From Aestuariibacter sp. (GTDB lineage: Bacteria > Pseudomonadota > Gammaproteobacteria > Enterobacterales > Alteromonadaceae), in assembly GCA_017794925.1 (NCBI GenBank), contig CP051238.1, positions 1,793,138 to 1,857,137 of the forward strand: DNA of 64,000 nt, given 5' to 3'. The translations under genes were made by a program, and so were the position numbers. Position 1 is the stretch's first letter. The number at the start of each line of letters is the position of its first letter. The notes below the pieces were generated by a model, which was not told where the DNA came from, did not search any database, and saw only the letters and a program-made list of their open reading frames with translations. Below are positions 40,283 to 50,070 of the stretch, one piece after another.

Positions 40283-41389
40283 TTACTCGGTAATGGCGTC
40301 GGTGCGGAAACTGTAATTACCCGATGTTCCCGCATCATCGTAGTAGCTGGTGACTTGGAATTTGTAAGTGACATCACCCACCTGGATTAGGTAAACACCG
40401 AATTGCGAATACAGCAGGTGCGTGGTGCCGTCATAGTAGTACCAAGGCGCTGCGTCAAACGCGTATTCTGTGTAGGCGTCGCTGGTAAAGCCCATATAGG
40501 GTGCGGCTGCAGAATCGATACCGGCATAGGTTTGACCATCAGTTTTGATGACAGTGGCATCGTCAGTCAGAGTCAGTGAAAATGCCGCGCCGCTATCACC
40601 ACAGGTAAGCATCAGATCCCATTCGTCGGCTTCGGTCGCCGTAGTCTGCGTATCAAAATCTATATAGGTATCGTCGGTACAGGCTTCGGTTTGTAGCGTA
40701 AGGGTTTGCGCAGTTGCAAACTCACTCTGCCCGTCGAGCACACTCTGGTGGGCTATTTCAAATGTGATTTCACCGATTTCCCGACCGGTTGTCTGAATGT
40801 CGGTCACGCGGAATTTTGTGTAATTACTGTCGGAGTACACAATGTAATACACATCATCTGCAGCTGTGACGACGTGTGTAGTCATGTCGTAGTTGTAAAA
40901 GCTGGTGCCTATCACAGCGGCGTCTTCGTCTGTGCTGAATGATTCGGCGTCGGGCACATCCGCCAGCGTAACAGCGGTATAATCTTCCAGTTCACTGTCT
41001 GCAGTGGCTGCAGTAAACATATCTGCAATAGCATTGCCATCGGCATCGAAAAAGTCGGCATTATTACCGGTGAAATACACACTAACCGGGGTGTCCTGGG
41101 CGGTATTCAACCACACTTTGGTACGTCGAAAAGCGATGTCCCACGTCGTATTCGTCGCAGCTTCCTCGTCGGTGAGTTCAACGGTGCTTTGGGTATCCAA
41201 ATCAAAATACACGGTGGTCGGTTCGCTGGTGGACCCTGTACTGAACGGACCAAAAATCTCCCCCTCTGTGCTGACCTCCTCTACCGGGGTAGTACCGCCA
41301 CTGTTATTGCTACCGCCACAGGCGCTTAATAAAACGGCCATTGAGGCGGGGATAATGATGGCGGGTAAACGCGCGGTTGAAAACTTCAT
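40283..41389 (-). CDS. HmuY-like haem-binding lipoprotein with two apparent domains
   Basis: A 368-residue lipoprotein from MKFSTARL (41389), with lipobox LLSACG and a Gly/Ser/Asn linker. It contains two similar beta-rich stretches. The first runs from about residue 60 (TTVYFDLDTQSTVELTDEEA, TTWDIAFRRTKVWLN, DDVYYIVYSDSNYTKFRVTD) and the second from about 240 (YIDFDTQTTATEADEWDLML, THLLYSQFGVYLIQVGDVTY, KFQVTSYYDD). These match the HmuY pattern known from Porphyromonas haemophores. It lies 17 nt after the receptor gene and just before HmuTUV. It probably captures haem at the surface or in the periplasm. A start at 41533 would lie inside the receptor and is rejected. Confidence 0.8.
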   Translation of the reverse strand: MKFSTARLPAIIIPASMAVLLSACGGSNNSGGTTPVEEVSTEGEIFGPFSTGSTSEPTTVYFDLDTQSTVELTDEEAATNTTWDIAFRRTKVWLNTAQDTPVSVYFTGNNADFFDADGNAIADMFTAATADSELEDYTAVTLADVPDAESFSTDEDAAVIGTSFYNYDMTTHVVTAADDVYYIVYSDSNYTKFRVTDIQTTGREIGEITFEIAHQSVLDGQSEFATAQTLTLQTEACTDDTYIDFDTQTTATEADEWDLMLTCGDSGAAFSLTLTDDATVIKTDGQTYAGIDSAAAPYMGFTSDAYTEYAFDAAPWYYYDGTTHLLYSQFGVYLIQVGDVTYKFQVTSYYDDAGTSGNYSFRTDAITE

Positions 41390-41406
41390 GGAAACTCCTG
41401 CTGTGA

Positions 41407-43365
41407 TTAAAATTGATACTGAGTGCTGAGCACAATCTGGCGACTGACGAGCCCGCGGGCATCGAACAGACCTTGTTGTGTTTTGGCTATGTCCTGATGT
41501 TGATCGAAGATATTTTCTATGCCCACCTGCCAACTCAGGTGGTCGGAAAACTGATGTTTAAATTGCATATTGGCGGTAATGGCATGGTCACGGTATACGC
41601 CTGCATAACTGCTGTCGGGAGATTCACCATCGCTGGCAACAACATAAAACTGGATATCTGCGTTCCAGGGCTGAACCTGATAGGTCACCGAGGTTTTAAG
41701 TAAGTGTCGGGGGCGTTCAGCCAGGCGTTGTCCGCTACCGTCTTTTGCATCGAGATAGCTGTAGTTAATTTGCCATTTTAGGTATGGATTTTCTGCCGCC
41801 AGAGCAATATCGAAACCCTGTATGATGGCTTGCTCTACGTTGCTGTAAACAAACACATCAACTCCGGCCTGTTGCGAAAGTTCGGCGTTGGCGGTCGTAA
41901 TAATAAAGTCGTCAGCCTCGGTGTAGTGCAGGTTTATATCGGTCGAAAGCTGCCAGTCGGTTTTAAAACTGTATTGCCACTTCATGCCAGCCGACAGGTT
42001 ATCTGCCGTTTCGGGTACCAGCTCGTCACTGCCAATGATCATGTAGCCCAGGTTACTGTGGTCAAAGACGTAATAACGCTCTTTCAGGTTGGGAACCCGG
42101 TAGCTTTGCCCGGCACCGAAACGCCATTGAAAACTGTGATTTTCCATTGTCTGTCGGATGCTGACACTGCCACGCCATGCCTGATGCCAGCTAAAGTCGC
42201 TGTCGTACTGAATTCTTGAGCCCAGCAAAAATTGCATGTTCTGCCAACTGGCGTTTAGTTGCACGAATCCTTCAGCGGACTGTCTGCTGGCATCATCTAC
42301 TTCTACAATATTCGTGGCGAGATTAGATTGATCCAATTGGTCCTGGTGCAGGGTTGCACCGGCAATCCATTCCCAGTCGCCCATCAGAATTTTCTGAATT
42401 TCCAGTTCCTGCATGGCGATGTGAGTCTCGCGCAGTCCATTGGTGTTACCACTGGTTTCGTTGTGCCCGAGTACCCGGGCGCTGATATGCCAGTCGTTTG
42501 CTTCTGCAACGCGAATGTCTTGTTGCCATTGCTCGACGTCTGACTGATAGCTAAGCAACGAAGCCTGACCGGGTACGGCAGACAGGACTTTGTGTTTATT
42601 TTCACTGAACCATCGGGATTTACTTGAAATCCGTAGGTCTGAAAATACGCGGGATACATCAATATGCAGAAAGGTTTTATTGTTAGAGGCACCGTTTTGC
42701 AACAGGGTATCCGGGTCATAATCAAACCCCGGGTCATCGATATACTGTACGTTAAGGCTGGTTTGCCAGTTGTAGAGGGTGTCGCTAGCCTGTAAGCGGA
42801 ATAGCTGACCCCAGTTGTCTTCGCTTCTCGCGTTATTAGCGTAACTATTTGCCTCAAGCGTCAGGCGCACAACACCGTCACTCGGAGCTTCTGTGATGAT
42901 ATTGATGACACCACCCATCGCTGAACTGCCGTAGAGTACTGAAGCTGCTCCGCGTACTATTTCGATTTGTTTTATGTTGTTGACACTTATCTGGTCCAAA
43001 TCAACCGCTGAACCGGTTGGTGAGGTAAGTGGCTGACCATCCATCAGCACCAGCACACGGTCGGCGCTGAACCCTTGTAACTGAATGTTGTAGCCGTCCT
43101 TGCGACTTCGCGTGACCACCACGCCAGGCATGATTTCCAGTAACTGACGAAGCGTTCCTCGTGATAATCGCTCAATGGTCGCCTGCTCGATGATTTCTAC
43201 ATTCACCGGAGATGCATAAAGCGCTTTTGCGGAGCGTGTCCCTGTGACAACGATGGTTTCAGGTGCGTCAGCAGAATTTGCTTTTGCAACACCACTGGTT
43301 TGCGTGAGCACCGCTAACGCGATAAGCGAAAGGGTGTATATACGAAGATACTTGTTAAATGTCAT
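41407..43365 (-). CDS. hmuR: TonB-dependent haem receptor
   Basis: A 652-residue receptor with a signal peptide (to about residue 29), the ETIVVTGTR segment, and a plug domain with LLEIMPGVVVTRSRKDGYN, VLVLMDGQPLTSPTG, QIEIVRGAASVLYGSSAMGG and VINIITEAP. A beta-barrel follows, ending SRQIVLSTQYQF. Its haem role is inferred from its operon: HmuY-like lipoprotein, HmuTUV and HugZ follow, and a near-perfect Fur box precedes it. No ExbBD-TonB genes are in this locus, so energy must come from a Ton system encoded elsewhere. Confidence 0.9.
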   Translation of the reverse strand: MTFNKYLRIYTLSLIALAVLTQTSGVAKANSADAPETIVVTGTRSAKALYASPVNVEIIEQATIERLSRGTLRQLLEIMPGVVVTRSRKDGYNIQLQGFSADRVLVLMDGQPLTSPTGSAVDLDQISVNNIKQIEIVRGAASVLYGSSAMGGVINIITEAPSDGVVRLTLEANSYANNARSEDNWGQLFRLQASDTLYNWQTSLNVQYIDDPGFDYDPDTLLQNGASNNKTFLHIDVSRVFSDLRISSKSRWFSENKHKVLSAVPGQASLLSYQSDVEQWQQDIRVAEANDWHISARVLGHNETSGNTNGLRETHIAMQELEIQKILMGDWEWIAGATLHQDQLDQSNLATNIVEVDDASRQSAEGFVQLNASWQNMQFLLGSRIQYDSDFSWHQAWRGSVSIRQTMENHSFQWRFGAGQSYRVPNLKERYYVFDHSNLGYMIIGSDELVPETADNLSAGMKWQYSFKTDWQLSTDINLHYTEADDFIITTANAELSQQAGVDVFVYSNVEQAIIQGFDIALAAENPYLKWQINYSYLDAKDGSGQRLAERPRHLLKTSVTYQVQPWNADIQFYVVASDGESPDSSYAGVYRDHAITANMQFKHQFSDHLSWQVGIENIFDQHQDIAKTQQGLFDARGLVSRQIVLSTQYQF

Positions 43366-43374
43366 TAGAAATAC

Positions 43375-43395
43375 AAATGATAACGATTATCATTT
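43375..43395 (-). promoter_or_regulatory. Fur box of the haem operon
   Basis: AAATGATAACGATTATCATTT is a 21-base site within which AATGATAACGATTATCATT is a near-perfect match to the 19-bp Fur consensus GATAATGATAATCATTATC. It lies 10 bp upstream of the receptor start and predicts iron repression of the whole operon. Confidence 0.9.
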
Positions 43396-43522
43396 GATCT
43401 TAATCAAAGTAACGATTGTTTGGCAAGTGTAAATAAAGAATAATTACTTAACGCTATGATATAATGCGATTTTATTGATGTATTTGCGTCGAGTTTGGAC
43501 TTGTGTATCGCGTGACTAACGC

Positions 43523-44038
43523 TTACAGTAAGGCGTTTTGCTTAGGGCGCTGTAAAATCCAACGCGCTAAATCCTGGCGTAACACGCGATACAATTCTCC
43601 GCCAACAGCCCCTGCAATAGCTTGCCAACACAGGCCGGCAACACTGCGGGTCCCGGCGATGAGTGTGACGTCGAGTAAGGGGTGCATTACCGCCAGCATT
43701 AACAACATAGAGAGTGCGCCGGCCAGCGGGTGGAGCCAATTGCGTTGAAGTGATAGCCAGCGGCCAGCCTTACCGCTGATAAACAGGGCAATGGACAGGG
43801 TGACAAAGGTTGCGCCGCCGAATTTGGGTAACAAGCCCCACCAATCCAATACCGTATGTTCAAGCCATTGATTGCCGTTTATTGCAACGCCTAAGTCTGT
43901 CAGGTTGCGCAGGACGAATTGAGATTGAGACACGCTGGCAATGGTATAACACACAAACCAGGACACAAACAAAGCGCCAGCTTTGGTAAAGCGGCTAACA
44001 TCGGTCTCAACTTCGTAAATGGCGGCTTGTTCAGACAT
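43523..44038 (-). CDS. Hypothetical integral membrane protein
   Basis: A 171-residue protein with about four hydrophobic segments (about 20-38, 70-88, 102-118, 124-143) and charged ends. I recognise no family. It is upstream of the Fur box of the haem operon on the same strand, so it is probably transcribed separately. It is divergent from the sugar dehydrogenase-like gene at 44144, with a gap of about 105 nt. No linked function can be inferred. Confidence 0.65.
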   Translation of the reverse strand: MSEQAAIYEVETDVSRFTKAGALFVSWFVCYTIASVSQSQFVLRNLTDLGVAINGNQWLEHTVLDWWGLLPKFGGATFVTLSIALFISGKAGRWLSLQRNWLHPLAGALSMLLMLAVMHPLLDVTLIAGTRSVAGLCWQAIAGAVGGELYRVLRQDLARWILQRPKQNALL

Positions 44039-44143
44039 TGACTACTTCTCTGGTTAATCTGAAGGGTACGACTAAGGTATTTAGCGGTAATTAATAATTT
44101 CATGGTAAGCTGCCCAATACAAGTTGTAGATCATTTATTGGGC

Positions 44144-45313
44144 ATGAATTCAGGGTTTTTGAGAGACTGGCGCAGCTGGCTGGCCAGTTGTTTTTTTGCA
44201 TTTGCTTCGCCATGCGTGCTGAGCGCTAGCCAGGAAGTACCGGTGCTTACCGGGAACTTTCACCAAACCCAGGTGGCAGGATATCTGACATTTCCCTGGG
44301 CGGCGGTTGAAAATCCGTTAGGGGGCTGGCTCATCACGGAGCGGGAGGGGGTCATTGTTGAATATGATCACGCTGGCCAGCGTCAGGAAATTCCGCTTGA
44401 GTTTGAACAGTTATATGTGGCCGGGCAAGGCGGCTTGCTCGATATTGAACTCGCTCAGGATTTCACCGAAACCCGGCGTGTGTATCTCAGTTATGCCAGT
44501 GGTGATGCAGAGGAAAATTACCTTACCTTCGGTACCACAGTGCTTAATGGCAAGACGCCCGTTGTCACTGATATATTCAAAGTTGCGACACCCAAAGACA
44601 CGCCTGTACACTATGGGGGGCGATTGTTGCAATTGCCCGATGAAACCTGGCTGATGACCAGCGGTGATGGTTTTGACTATCGTGAACAGGCACAGCAAAA
44701 AAGCAGTTTTCTTGGTAAAGTGCTTCGCTTTACAACAAATGGCGAACCCGCCAGTGATAACCCCTTTTCCGATGGCGACACGCTGGCTGAAAAATACATA
44801 TTCACCCTGGGGCACAGGAATCCGCAAGGTCTGCTCCGCGACCCCAATAGCGGAAAAATCTGGCTGCATGAACATGGGCCTGATGGCGGTGATGAAATTA
44901 ATTTGCTGGTGCCTGGGGAAAACTATGGCTGGCCGGTGGTGACATTGGGTAAAGATTATTCAGGCGCAAGAATTTCGCCTTTTACTCAGTATGCGGGCAT
45001 GCAAGATCCGATGTTGAACTGGACACCATCGATTGCACCATCCGGCATGACCGTTTATCACAATGATGTGTTTCCGGAGCTGCAAAATTATTTACTGGTT
45101 ACCAGCTTGAAAAATAAAGCGCTTTACGCTGTCTCATTAGACCAAAATCGCATGTCGGCAGTGCAAATTTTTGCTACCATAAACGAACGATTGCGCGACG
45201 TAATAATTGGCCGAGACGGCGCGATTTATGTTCTGACTGATGGAGAGCGAGCACGTATTATGCGCTTTTCACCATTGCGGCCGAAGAATGTGCCTGAGCA
45301 CAGCTTACGCTAA
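44144..45313 (+). CDS. Secreted PQQ-dependent sugar dehydrogenase-like protein
   Basis: A beta-propeller protein of about 389 residues from MNSGFLRDW, with a signal peptide ending near LSA. Motifs of the soluble PQQ glucose/aldose dehydrogenase family (YliI/Asd type) are clear: GGWLITEREG, QGGLLDIELAQDF, HYGGRLLQLPDETW, TLGHRNPQGLLRDP with the catalytic His, and HEHGPDGGDEINLL, then GENYGWPVVT. It should oxidise a sugar in the periplasm if PQQ is supplied. No PQQ synthesis genes are seen here. A start at 44102 is possible; neither has a strong ribosome-binding site. Confidence 0.87.
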   Translation: MNSGFLRDWRSWLASCFFAFASPCVLSASQEVPVLTGNFHQTQVAGYLTFPWAAVENPLGGWLITEREGVIVEYDHAGQRQEIPLEFEQLYVAGQGGLLDIELAQDFTETRRVYLSYASGDAEENYLTFGTTVLNGKTPVVTDIFKVATPKDTPVHYGGRLLQLPDETWLMTSGDGFDYREQAQQKSSFLGKVLRFTTNGEPASDNPFSDGDTLAEKYIFTLGHRNPQGLLRDPNSGKIWLHEHGPDGGDEINLLVPGENYGWPVVTLGKDYSGARISPFTQYAGMQDPMLNWTPSIAPSGMTVYHNDVFPELQNYLLVTSLKNKALYAVSLDQNRMSAVQIFATINERLRDVIIGRDGAIYVLTDGERARIMRFSPLRPKNVPEHSLR

Positions 45314-45413
45314 CGTAGTCATTAGTGTTGCTCTGTACAATGAATAGTCTGCCTGAATAGCCGTTATAAACGTGCATCAGCGCATTAGCATTCAATTTTG
45401 AAACACAAACCGC

Positions 45414-45419
45414 TATAAT
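45414..45419 (+). promoter_or_regulatory. -10 hexamer for acnB
   Basis: A perfect TATAAT at 45414-45419, 72 nt before the acnB start, with TTCAAT 17 nt upstream as a weak -35. The remaining 177-nt gap shows nothing else. Confidence 0.5.
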
Positions 45420-45490
45420 TCTGGCGCTTTTATAGTCACTTCCTGCCGTCGACCGTCAAACCAGGCAGGAATAACCATGAGGAAAACATC

Positions 45491-48103
45491 GTGTTAGAAG
45501 AATATCGCAAACACGTAGATGAGCGTGCTGCTGAAGGAATCCCGCCAAAACCGCTTAATGCGGAACAAGTGGCTGGATTGGTAGAATTACTGAAGAACCC
45601 GCCTGCAGGGGAAGAAGCGTTCCTGCTAGAGCTGATCTCTGAGCGTGTACCTCCTGGTGTTGACGAAGCTGCTTATGTAAAAGCCGGCTTCCTAAGTGCC
45701 ATCGTAAAAGGCGAAGTAAGCTGTGATCTGATCAGCAAAGAAAAAGCCATTGAATTACTGGGCAACATGCACGGTGGTTACAACATCGCAACGTTGGTTG
45801 AATTACTGGACGACGCAGCACTGGCACCACTGGCTGCCAAAGAGCTGAAGCACACGCTGCTGATGTTTGATGCGTTCCACGACGTTGAAGAAAAGCATAA
45901 AGCAGGCAACGAATTCGCAACTGACGTAATCAAGTCATGGGCCGAAGGGGAGTGGTTTACTTCTCGTCCGCAAATGGCTGATAAGATGACTTACTCAGTA
46001 TTTAAAGTGACCGGTGAAACTAACACCGATGACTTATCTCCGGCACCCGATGCATGGTCACGCCCTGATATCCCTCTGCATGCCTTAGCGGCTTATAAAA
46101 TGACCCGTGATGGTCTTGAGCCAGAAGAGCACGGCGTAAAAGGCCCGATGAAGCAAATCGAAGAAGTGAAGGCCAAAGGCCATCCGGTTGCTTTCGTGGG
46201 TGACGTAGTAGGTACGGGTTCTTCTCGTAAGTCTGCAACTAACTCTGTTCTGTGGTTCTTCGGTGAAGACCTGCCAGGCGTGCCTAACAAGCGCGGTGGC
46301 GGCGTATGTATTGGCTCTAAAGTAGCGCCAATCTTCTTTAACACCATGGAAGATGCCGGTGCGTTGGTATTTGAAGCTGACGTAGAAAAAATGAACATGG
46401 GTGATGTGATCGACATCTATCCGTTCGAAGGCAAAATCACTAACGCTGAAACGGGCGAAGTACTGGCTGAGTACAGCTACAAGTCTAAGGTCATCCTGGA
46501 CGAAGTACGCGCTGGTGGCCGTATCAACCTGATCATCGGTCGTGGCTTAACTGAAAAAGCTCGTGAAGCATTAGGTTTAGAACCGTCTGATTTATTCCGT
46601 AAGCCTGAGCAACCTGCTGATACGGGCAAAGGTTACTCCCTGGCTCAGAAAATGGTGGGTAAAGCCTGTGGCGTAGATGGTATCCGTCCTGGTACATACT
46701 GTGAGCCTAAGATGACGACCGTTGGTTCTCAGGATACCACCGGTCCTATGACCCGTGACGAACTGAAAGATCTGGCGTGTCTTGGCTTTACTGCCGACCT
46801 GACCATGCAGTCTTTCTGTCACACTGCGGCGTATCCTAAGCCGGTTGATATCGATACTCAGCACACCCTGCCAGACTTCATCATGAACCGTGGCGGTGTT
46901 TCTCTGCGTCCTGGTGACGGTATCATCCACAGCTGGTTAAACCGAATGTTGCTGCCTGATACTGTAGGTACTGGTGGTGACTCACACACCCGTTTCCCAC
47001 TGGGTATTTCATTCCCTGCGGGTTCTGGTCTGGTTGCCTTCGCTGCGGCCACTGGTGTTATGCCACTGGATATGCCTGAATCAATCCTGGTTCGCTTTAA
47101 AGGTGAGCGTCAGCCTGGTATCACCCTGCGTGACCTGGTTCACGCGATTCCGCTGTACGGCATCAAGCAAGGCCTGCTGACAGTTGAGAAGAAAGGTAAG
47201 ATCAACGCATTCTCTGGTCGTATCCTTGAAATCGAAGGTCTGGAAGACTTAACGGTTGAGCAAGCGTTCGAACTGTCTGATGCGTCTGCTGAGCGTTCTG
47301 CTGCGGGTTGTACCATCAACTTGTCTGAAGAGTCTATCGCTGAGTATCTGCGTTCTAACATCACCATGCTACGCTGGATGATCAACGAAGGTTACGGCGA
47401 TCCACGTACGCTTGAGCGTCGTGCTCAGAAGATGGAAGAATGGCTGGCTAACCCAAGCTTGATGCGTGCTGATGCCGATGCTGAATACGCAGAAGTGATT
47501 GAAATCGACCTGTCGGAAATCAAAGAGCCTATCGTTTGTTGCCCGAACGACCCGGATGATGCCAAAACATTATCTGACGTTGCCGGCGACAAGGTTGATG
47601 AAGTCTTCATCGGTTCTTGTATGACTAACATCGGTCACTTCCGTGCTGCAGGCAAACTGCTGGATAACTACGGTAAGACTCTGCCAACTCGTTTGTGGAT
47701 TTCTCCTCCGACTAAGATGGATAAAGCCCAGCTGATGGAAGAAGGTTATTACAACATCTACGGTCGCGTAGGTGTACGTACTGAAATGCCAGGCTGTTCA
47801 CTGTGTATGGGTAACCAGGCACGAGTTGATGCGGGTACTACCGTATTGTCTACTTCTACCCGTAACTTCCCTAACCGTTTAGGTGATGGCGCTAACGTAT
47901 ACCTGACCTCTGCAGAGCTTGCAGCGGTAGGTGCAATCGTTGGTCGTCTGCCAACGGCGGCGGAGTACATGGAATACGCAGGTAAGATCGACTCAATGGC
48001 AGCCGATGTATACCGCTACCTGAACTTCGACAAGATGGACAGCTTTAAGAAGGCAGAAGAAGAAGCTAAGGCTAAGATCATTCCAACATTGAATGTTGCC
48101 TGA
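45491..48103 (+). CDS. acnB: Aconitate hydratase B
   Basis: AcnB interconverts citrate and isocitrate in the TCA cycle with a [4Fe-4S] cluster. The 870-residue product is normal for AcnB. It starts at GTG with GAGGAAA upstream ([16 protein letters not shown]). It has the N-terminal HEAT-like domain, the swivelling domain ([16 protein letters not shown]), and the catalytic part with [13 protein letters not shown] and the cluster cysteines in [11 protein letters not shown] and GCSLCMGNQ. Codon use and sequence look highly conserved. It ends in a strong terminator. Confidence 0.98.
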   Translation: MLEEYRKHVDERAAEGIPPKPLNAEQVAGLVELLKNPPAGEEAFLLELISERVPPGVDEAAYVKAGFLSAIVKGEVSCDLISKEKAIELLGNMHGGYNIATLVELLDDAALAPLAAKELKHTLLMFDAFHDVEEKHKAGNEFATDVIKSWAEGEWFTSRPQMADKMTYSVFKVTGETNTDDLSPAPDAWSRPDIPLHALAAYKMTRDGLEPEEHGVKGPMKQIEEVKAKGHPVAFVGDVVGTGSSRKSATNSVLWFFGEDLPGVPNKRGGGVCIGSKVAPIFFNTMEDAGALVFEADVEKMNMGDVIDIYPFEGKITNAETGEVLAEYSYKSKVILDEVRAGGRINLIIGRGLTEKAREALGLEPSDLFRKPEQPADTGKGYSLAQKMVGKACGVDGIRPGTYCEPKMTTVGSQDTTGPMTRDELKDLACLGFTADLTMQSFCHTAAYPKPVDIDTQHTLPDFIMNRGGVSLRPGDGIIHSWLNRMLLPDTVGTGGDSHTRFPLGISFPAGSGLVAFAAATGVMPLDMPESILVRFKGERQPGITLRDLVHAIPLYGIKQGLLTVEKKGKINAFSGRILEIEGLEDLTVEQAFELSDASAERSAAGCTINLSEESIAEYLRSNITMLRWMINEGYGDPRTLERRAQKMEEWLANPSLMRADADAEYAEVIEIDLSEIKEPIVCCPNDPDDAKTLSDVAGDKVDEVFIGSCMTNIGHFRAAGKLLDNYGKTLPTRLWISPPTKMDKAQLMEEGYYNIYGRVGVRTEMPGCSLCMGNQARVDAGTTVLSTSTRNFPNRLGDGANVYLTSAELAAVGAIVGRLPTAAEYMEYAGKIDSMAADVYRYLNFDKMDSFKKAEEEAKAKIIPTLNVA

Positions 48104-48121
48104 CTTGACGTATAAACTAGC

Positions 48122-48153
48122 AAGCCGGGCACCGTAAGGGCCCGGCTTTTTTT
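48122..48153 (+). terminator. Intrinsic terminator of acnB
   Basis: AAGCCGGGC (48122-48130) pairs with GCCCGGCTT (48140-48148) around a 9-nt loop, followed by a T-run (48147-48153). Confidence 0.9.
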
Positions 48154-48177
48154 ATGCTTGAACAACAAGGAATTATC

Positions 48178-48630
48178 ATGCGTATTCGCAATCGACTAAA
48201 AACTGGCTTATTACTGAGTGTGCTGTTTATTGCGCTGGTCTGGCTCTCAGCTCAGGCATCAGATGATGTCGAATTTGATTCGGTGCGAATACAAATTAAT
48301 GATATAAAGCTTGAACTTGAATATGCGCAGCAATTTGAACAACGGGCCCGGGGCTTGATGTTCCGCAAATCATTGTGCGAGGATTGCGGCATGCTATTTC
48401 GATTTGAACCAGAAAAACAAGCAAGCATGTGGATGAAGAATACGTTCATACCACTGGATGTGGCATTTATCGACAGAAACGGCGTGATCACTGATATTAA
48501 AGCGCTGCACCCACACGATCTTACGTCGGTTGGTGCATCAGGCGTGGTGAAGTATGCGCTAGAAATGAACCAAGGTTGGTTTGCACAGCACGAAATACGT
48601 GTTGGCGATCAGCTGGTTGTCAATCCATAA
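48178..48630 (+). CDS. DUF192 family secreted protein
   Basis: A 150-residue protein from MRIRNRL (48178; AAGGA upstream) with an N-terminal hydrophobic signal (LLLSVLFIALVWLSAQA). The DUF192 domain has ARGLMFRKSLCEDCGMLFRF and MWMKNTFIPLDVAFID, then DLTSVGASGVVKYALEMNQG. The family function is unknown; structures show a small beta-barrel and members are often extracytoplasmic. An extension to 48154 would overlap the acnB terminator. Located between acnB and lysC with its own short leader. Confidence 0.88.
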   Translation: MRIRNRLKTGLLLSVLFIALVWLSAQASDDVEFDSVRIQINDIKLELEYAQQFEQRARGLMFRKSLCEDCGMLFRFEPEKQASMWMKNTFIPLDVAFIDRNGVITDIKALHPHDLTSVGASGVVKYALEMNQGWFAQHEIRVGDQLVVNP

Positions 48631-48664
48631 ACTGAGAACTCTCAGCGTAATAACGGAGAAAACC

Positions 48665-50014
48665 GTGAGTAACGCGTTAACCATTGCAAAATTTGGCGGC
48701 ACCAGTGTTGCTAATTATGCGGCCATGCAAAATTGTGCCAAAATTGTTGCGGGCAACCCTGCAACCAGAATTGTTGTAGTAAGCGCCGCTGCCGGTGTAA
48801 CAAACTACCTGGTTAGCTTGGCGCACACGCCCATGACACAGGAACAAATCAATGACACCGTTCAGTCGATTATTGATATTGAGCTAGCTATCTTAAATGC
48901 CCTGAATGACAAAGCGAACATCGAGCCTAAATTAAACGAATTGCTGGACGAATTACGCAGTCTTGCCAGTCACGAAGAAATTCTGCATCGCAACGATTTA
49001 AAAGATCAGTTGTTGTCGATGGGTGAGCGTATGTCATCACTGATGTTTTCAGCAGTATTGGCAGAACAAAATGTGCAAACACTTAACTTTGACGTGCGTA
49101 AAGTACTGCGCACCGACAGTGAGTTTGGTGAAGCGGCGCCGCAACTTGACGCCATCGCAGAAAACGCACAAAAGCTACTAAAACCTGAAATTGCCAACGC
49201 TATTGTGGTGACGCAAGGCTTTGTAGGTGCCGACGAAGAAGGCCGCACAACAACATTGGGACGCGGTGGTTCAGATTTCACTGCTGCACTGTTAGCAGAA
49301 GGTCTGGGTGCGGATGTGTGTGAGATATGGACGGACGTAACAGGTGTTTACACAACCGATCCCCGCATCACGCCTGCAGCGCACCCATTACCAGAGCTGA
49401 GTTTCGAGGAAGCGGCGGAAATGGCAACCTTTGGTGCTAAAGTGCTTCACCCTGCCACTATGGAGCCTGCTGTCCGTAAAGACATCAAAGTGTTTGTAGG
49501 CTCAAGTAAGGAGCCTGAAAAAGGCGGTACCTGGATTGTACGCGACTGTGAACACGAGCCGTCATTCCGGGCCATTACGCGCCGCAAAGAGCAGGTAATG
49601 GTAACGGTAAAAACGCCTAAAATGATGTATGCGCAAGGTTTCCTGCAACAGGTATTTGCTATTATTGCCAAACACAAACTAAGCGTAGACTTGGTAACGA
49701 CCTCTGAAATCTCGGTGTCTTTCACACTGGATAATCCAGCGAATTCAGTGGCTCAACGCCTGAATCGTGAAACCATTGCTGAGCTGGAAACCATTTGTGA
49801 CGTTAAAGTAGAACACGGATTTGATTTGGTTACCGTGGTGGGTAATCACATGCAAACAGGTAAGGGCGTATCCAGCCGCATTTTTGCCGCCGTATCAGAC
49901 TACAACCTGCGGATGATTTGTTTTGGTGCTAACCCGCACAATATTTCATTCCTCGTGAATGAATCTGACAGCACTGAAATTGTTAAGGTCCTTCATAGCG
50001 AGCTATTTGAATAG
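48665..50014 (+). CDS. lysC: Aspartate kinase (LysC-type)
   Basis: Aspartokinase phosphorylates aspartate, the first step to lysine, threonine and methionine. From the GTG at 48665 (GGAG upstream) the product is 449 residues, the length of E. coli LysC. It shows IAKFGGTSVANYAAM, GERMSSLMFSAVL, TTLGRGGSDFTAALLAEGL and EIWTDVTGVYTTDPRI in the kinase domain. Two ACT regions (MVTVKTPKMMYAQGFLQQVF and LVTVVGNHMQTGKGVSSRIF) provide lysine feedback. No homoserine dehydrogenase is fused and no lysine riboswitch is visible in the short upstream gap. Confidence 0.93.
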   Translation: MSNALTIAKFGGTSVANYAAMQNCAKIVAGNPATRIVVVSAAAGVTNYLVSLAHTPMTQEQINDTVQSIIDIELAILNALNDKANIEPKLNELLDELRSLASHEEILHRNDLKDQLLSMGERMSSLMFSAVLAEQNVQTLNFDVRKVLRTDSEFGEAAPQLDAIAENAQKLLKPEIANAIVVTQGFVGADEEGRTTTLGRGGSDFTAALLAEGLGADVCEIWTDVTGVYTTDPRITPAAHPLPELSFEEAAEMATFGAKVLHPATMEPAVRKDIKVFVGSSKEPEKGGTWIVRDCEHEPSFRAITRRKEQVMVTVKTPKMMYAQGFLQQVFAIIAKHKLSVDLVTTSEISVSFTLDNPANSVAQRLNRETIAELETICDVKVEHGFDLVTVVGNHMQTGKGVSSRIFAAVSDYNLRMICFGANPHNISFLVNESDSTEIVKVLHSELFE

Positions 50015-50070
50015 CAACTCGTTGTCGGGGCGCAGGGTTATGCGCTCCGCAATCTTACTTCACCACATCA

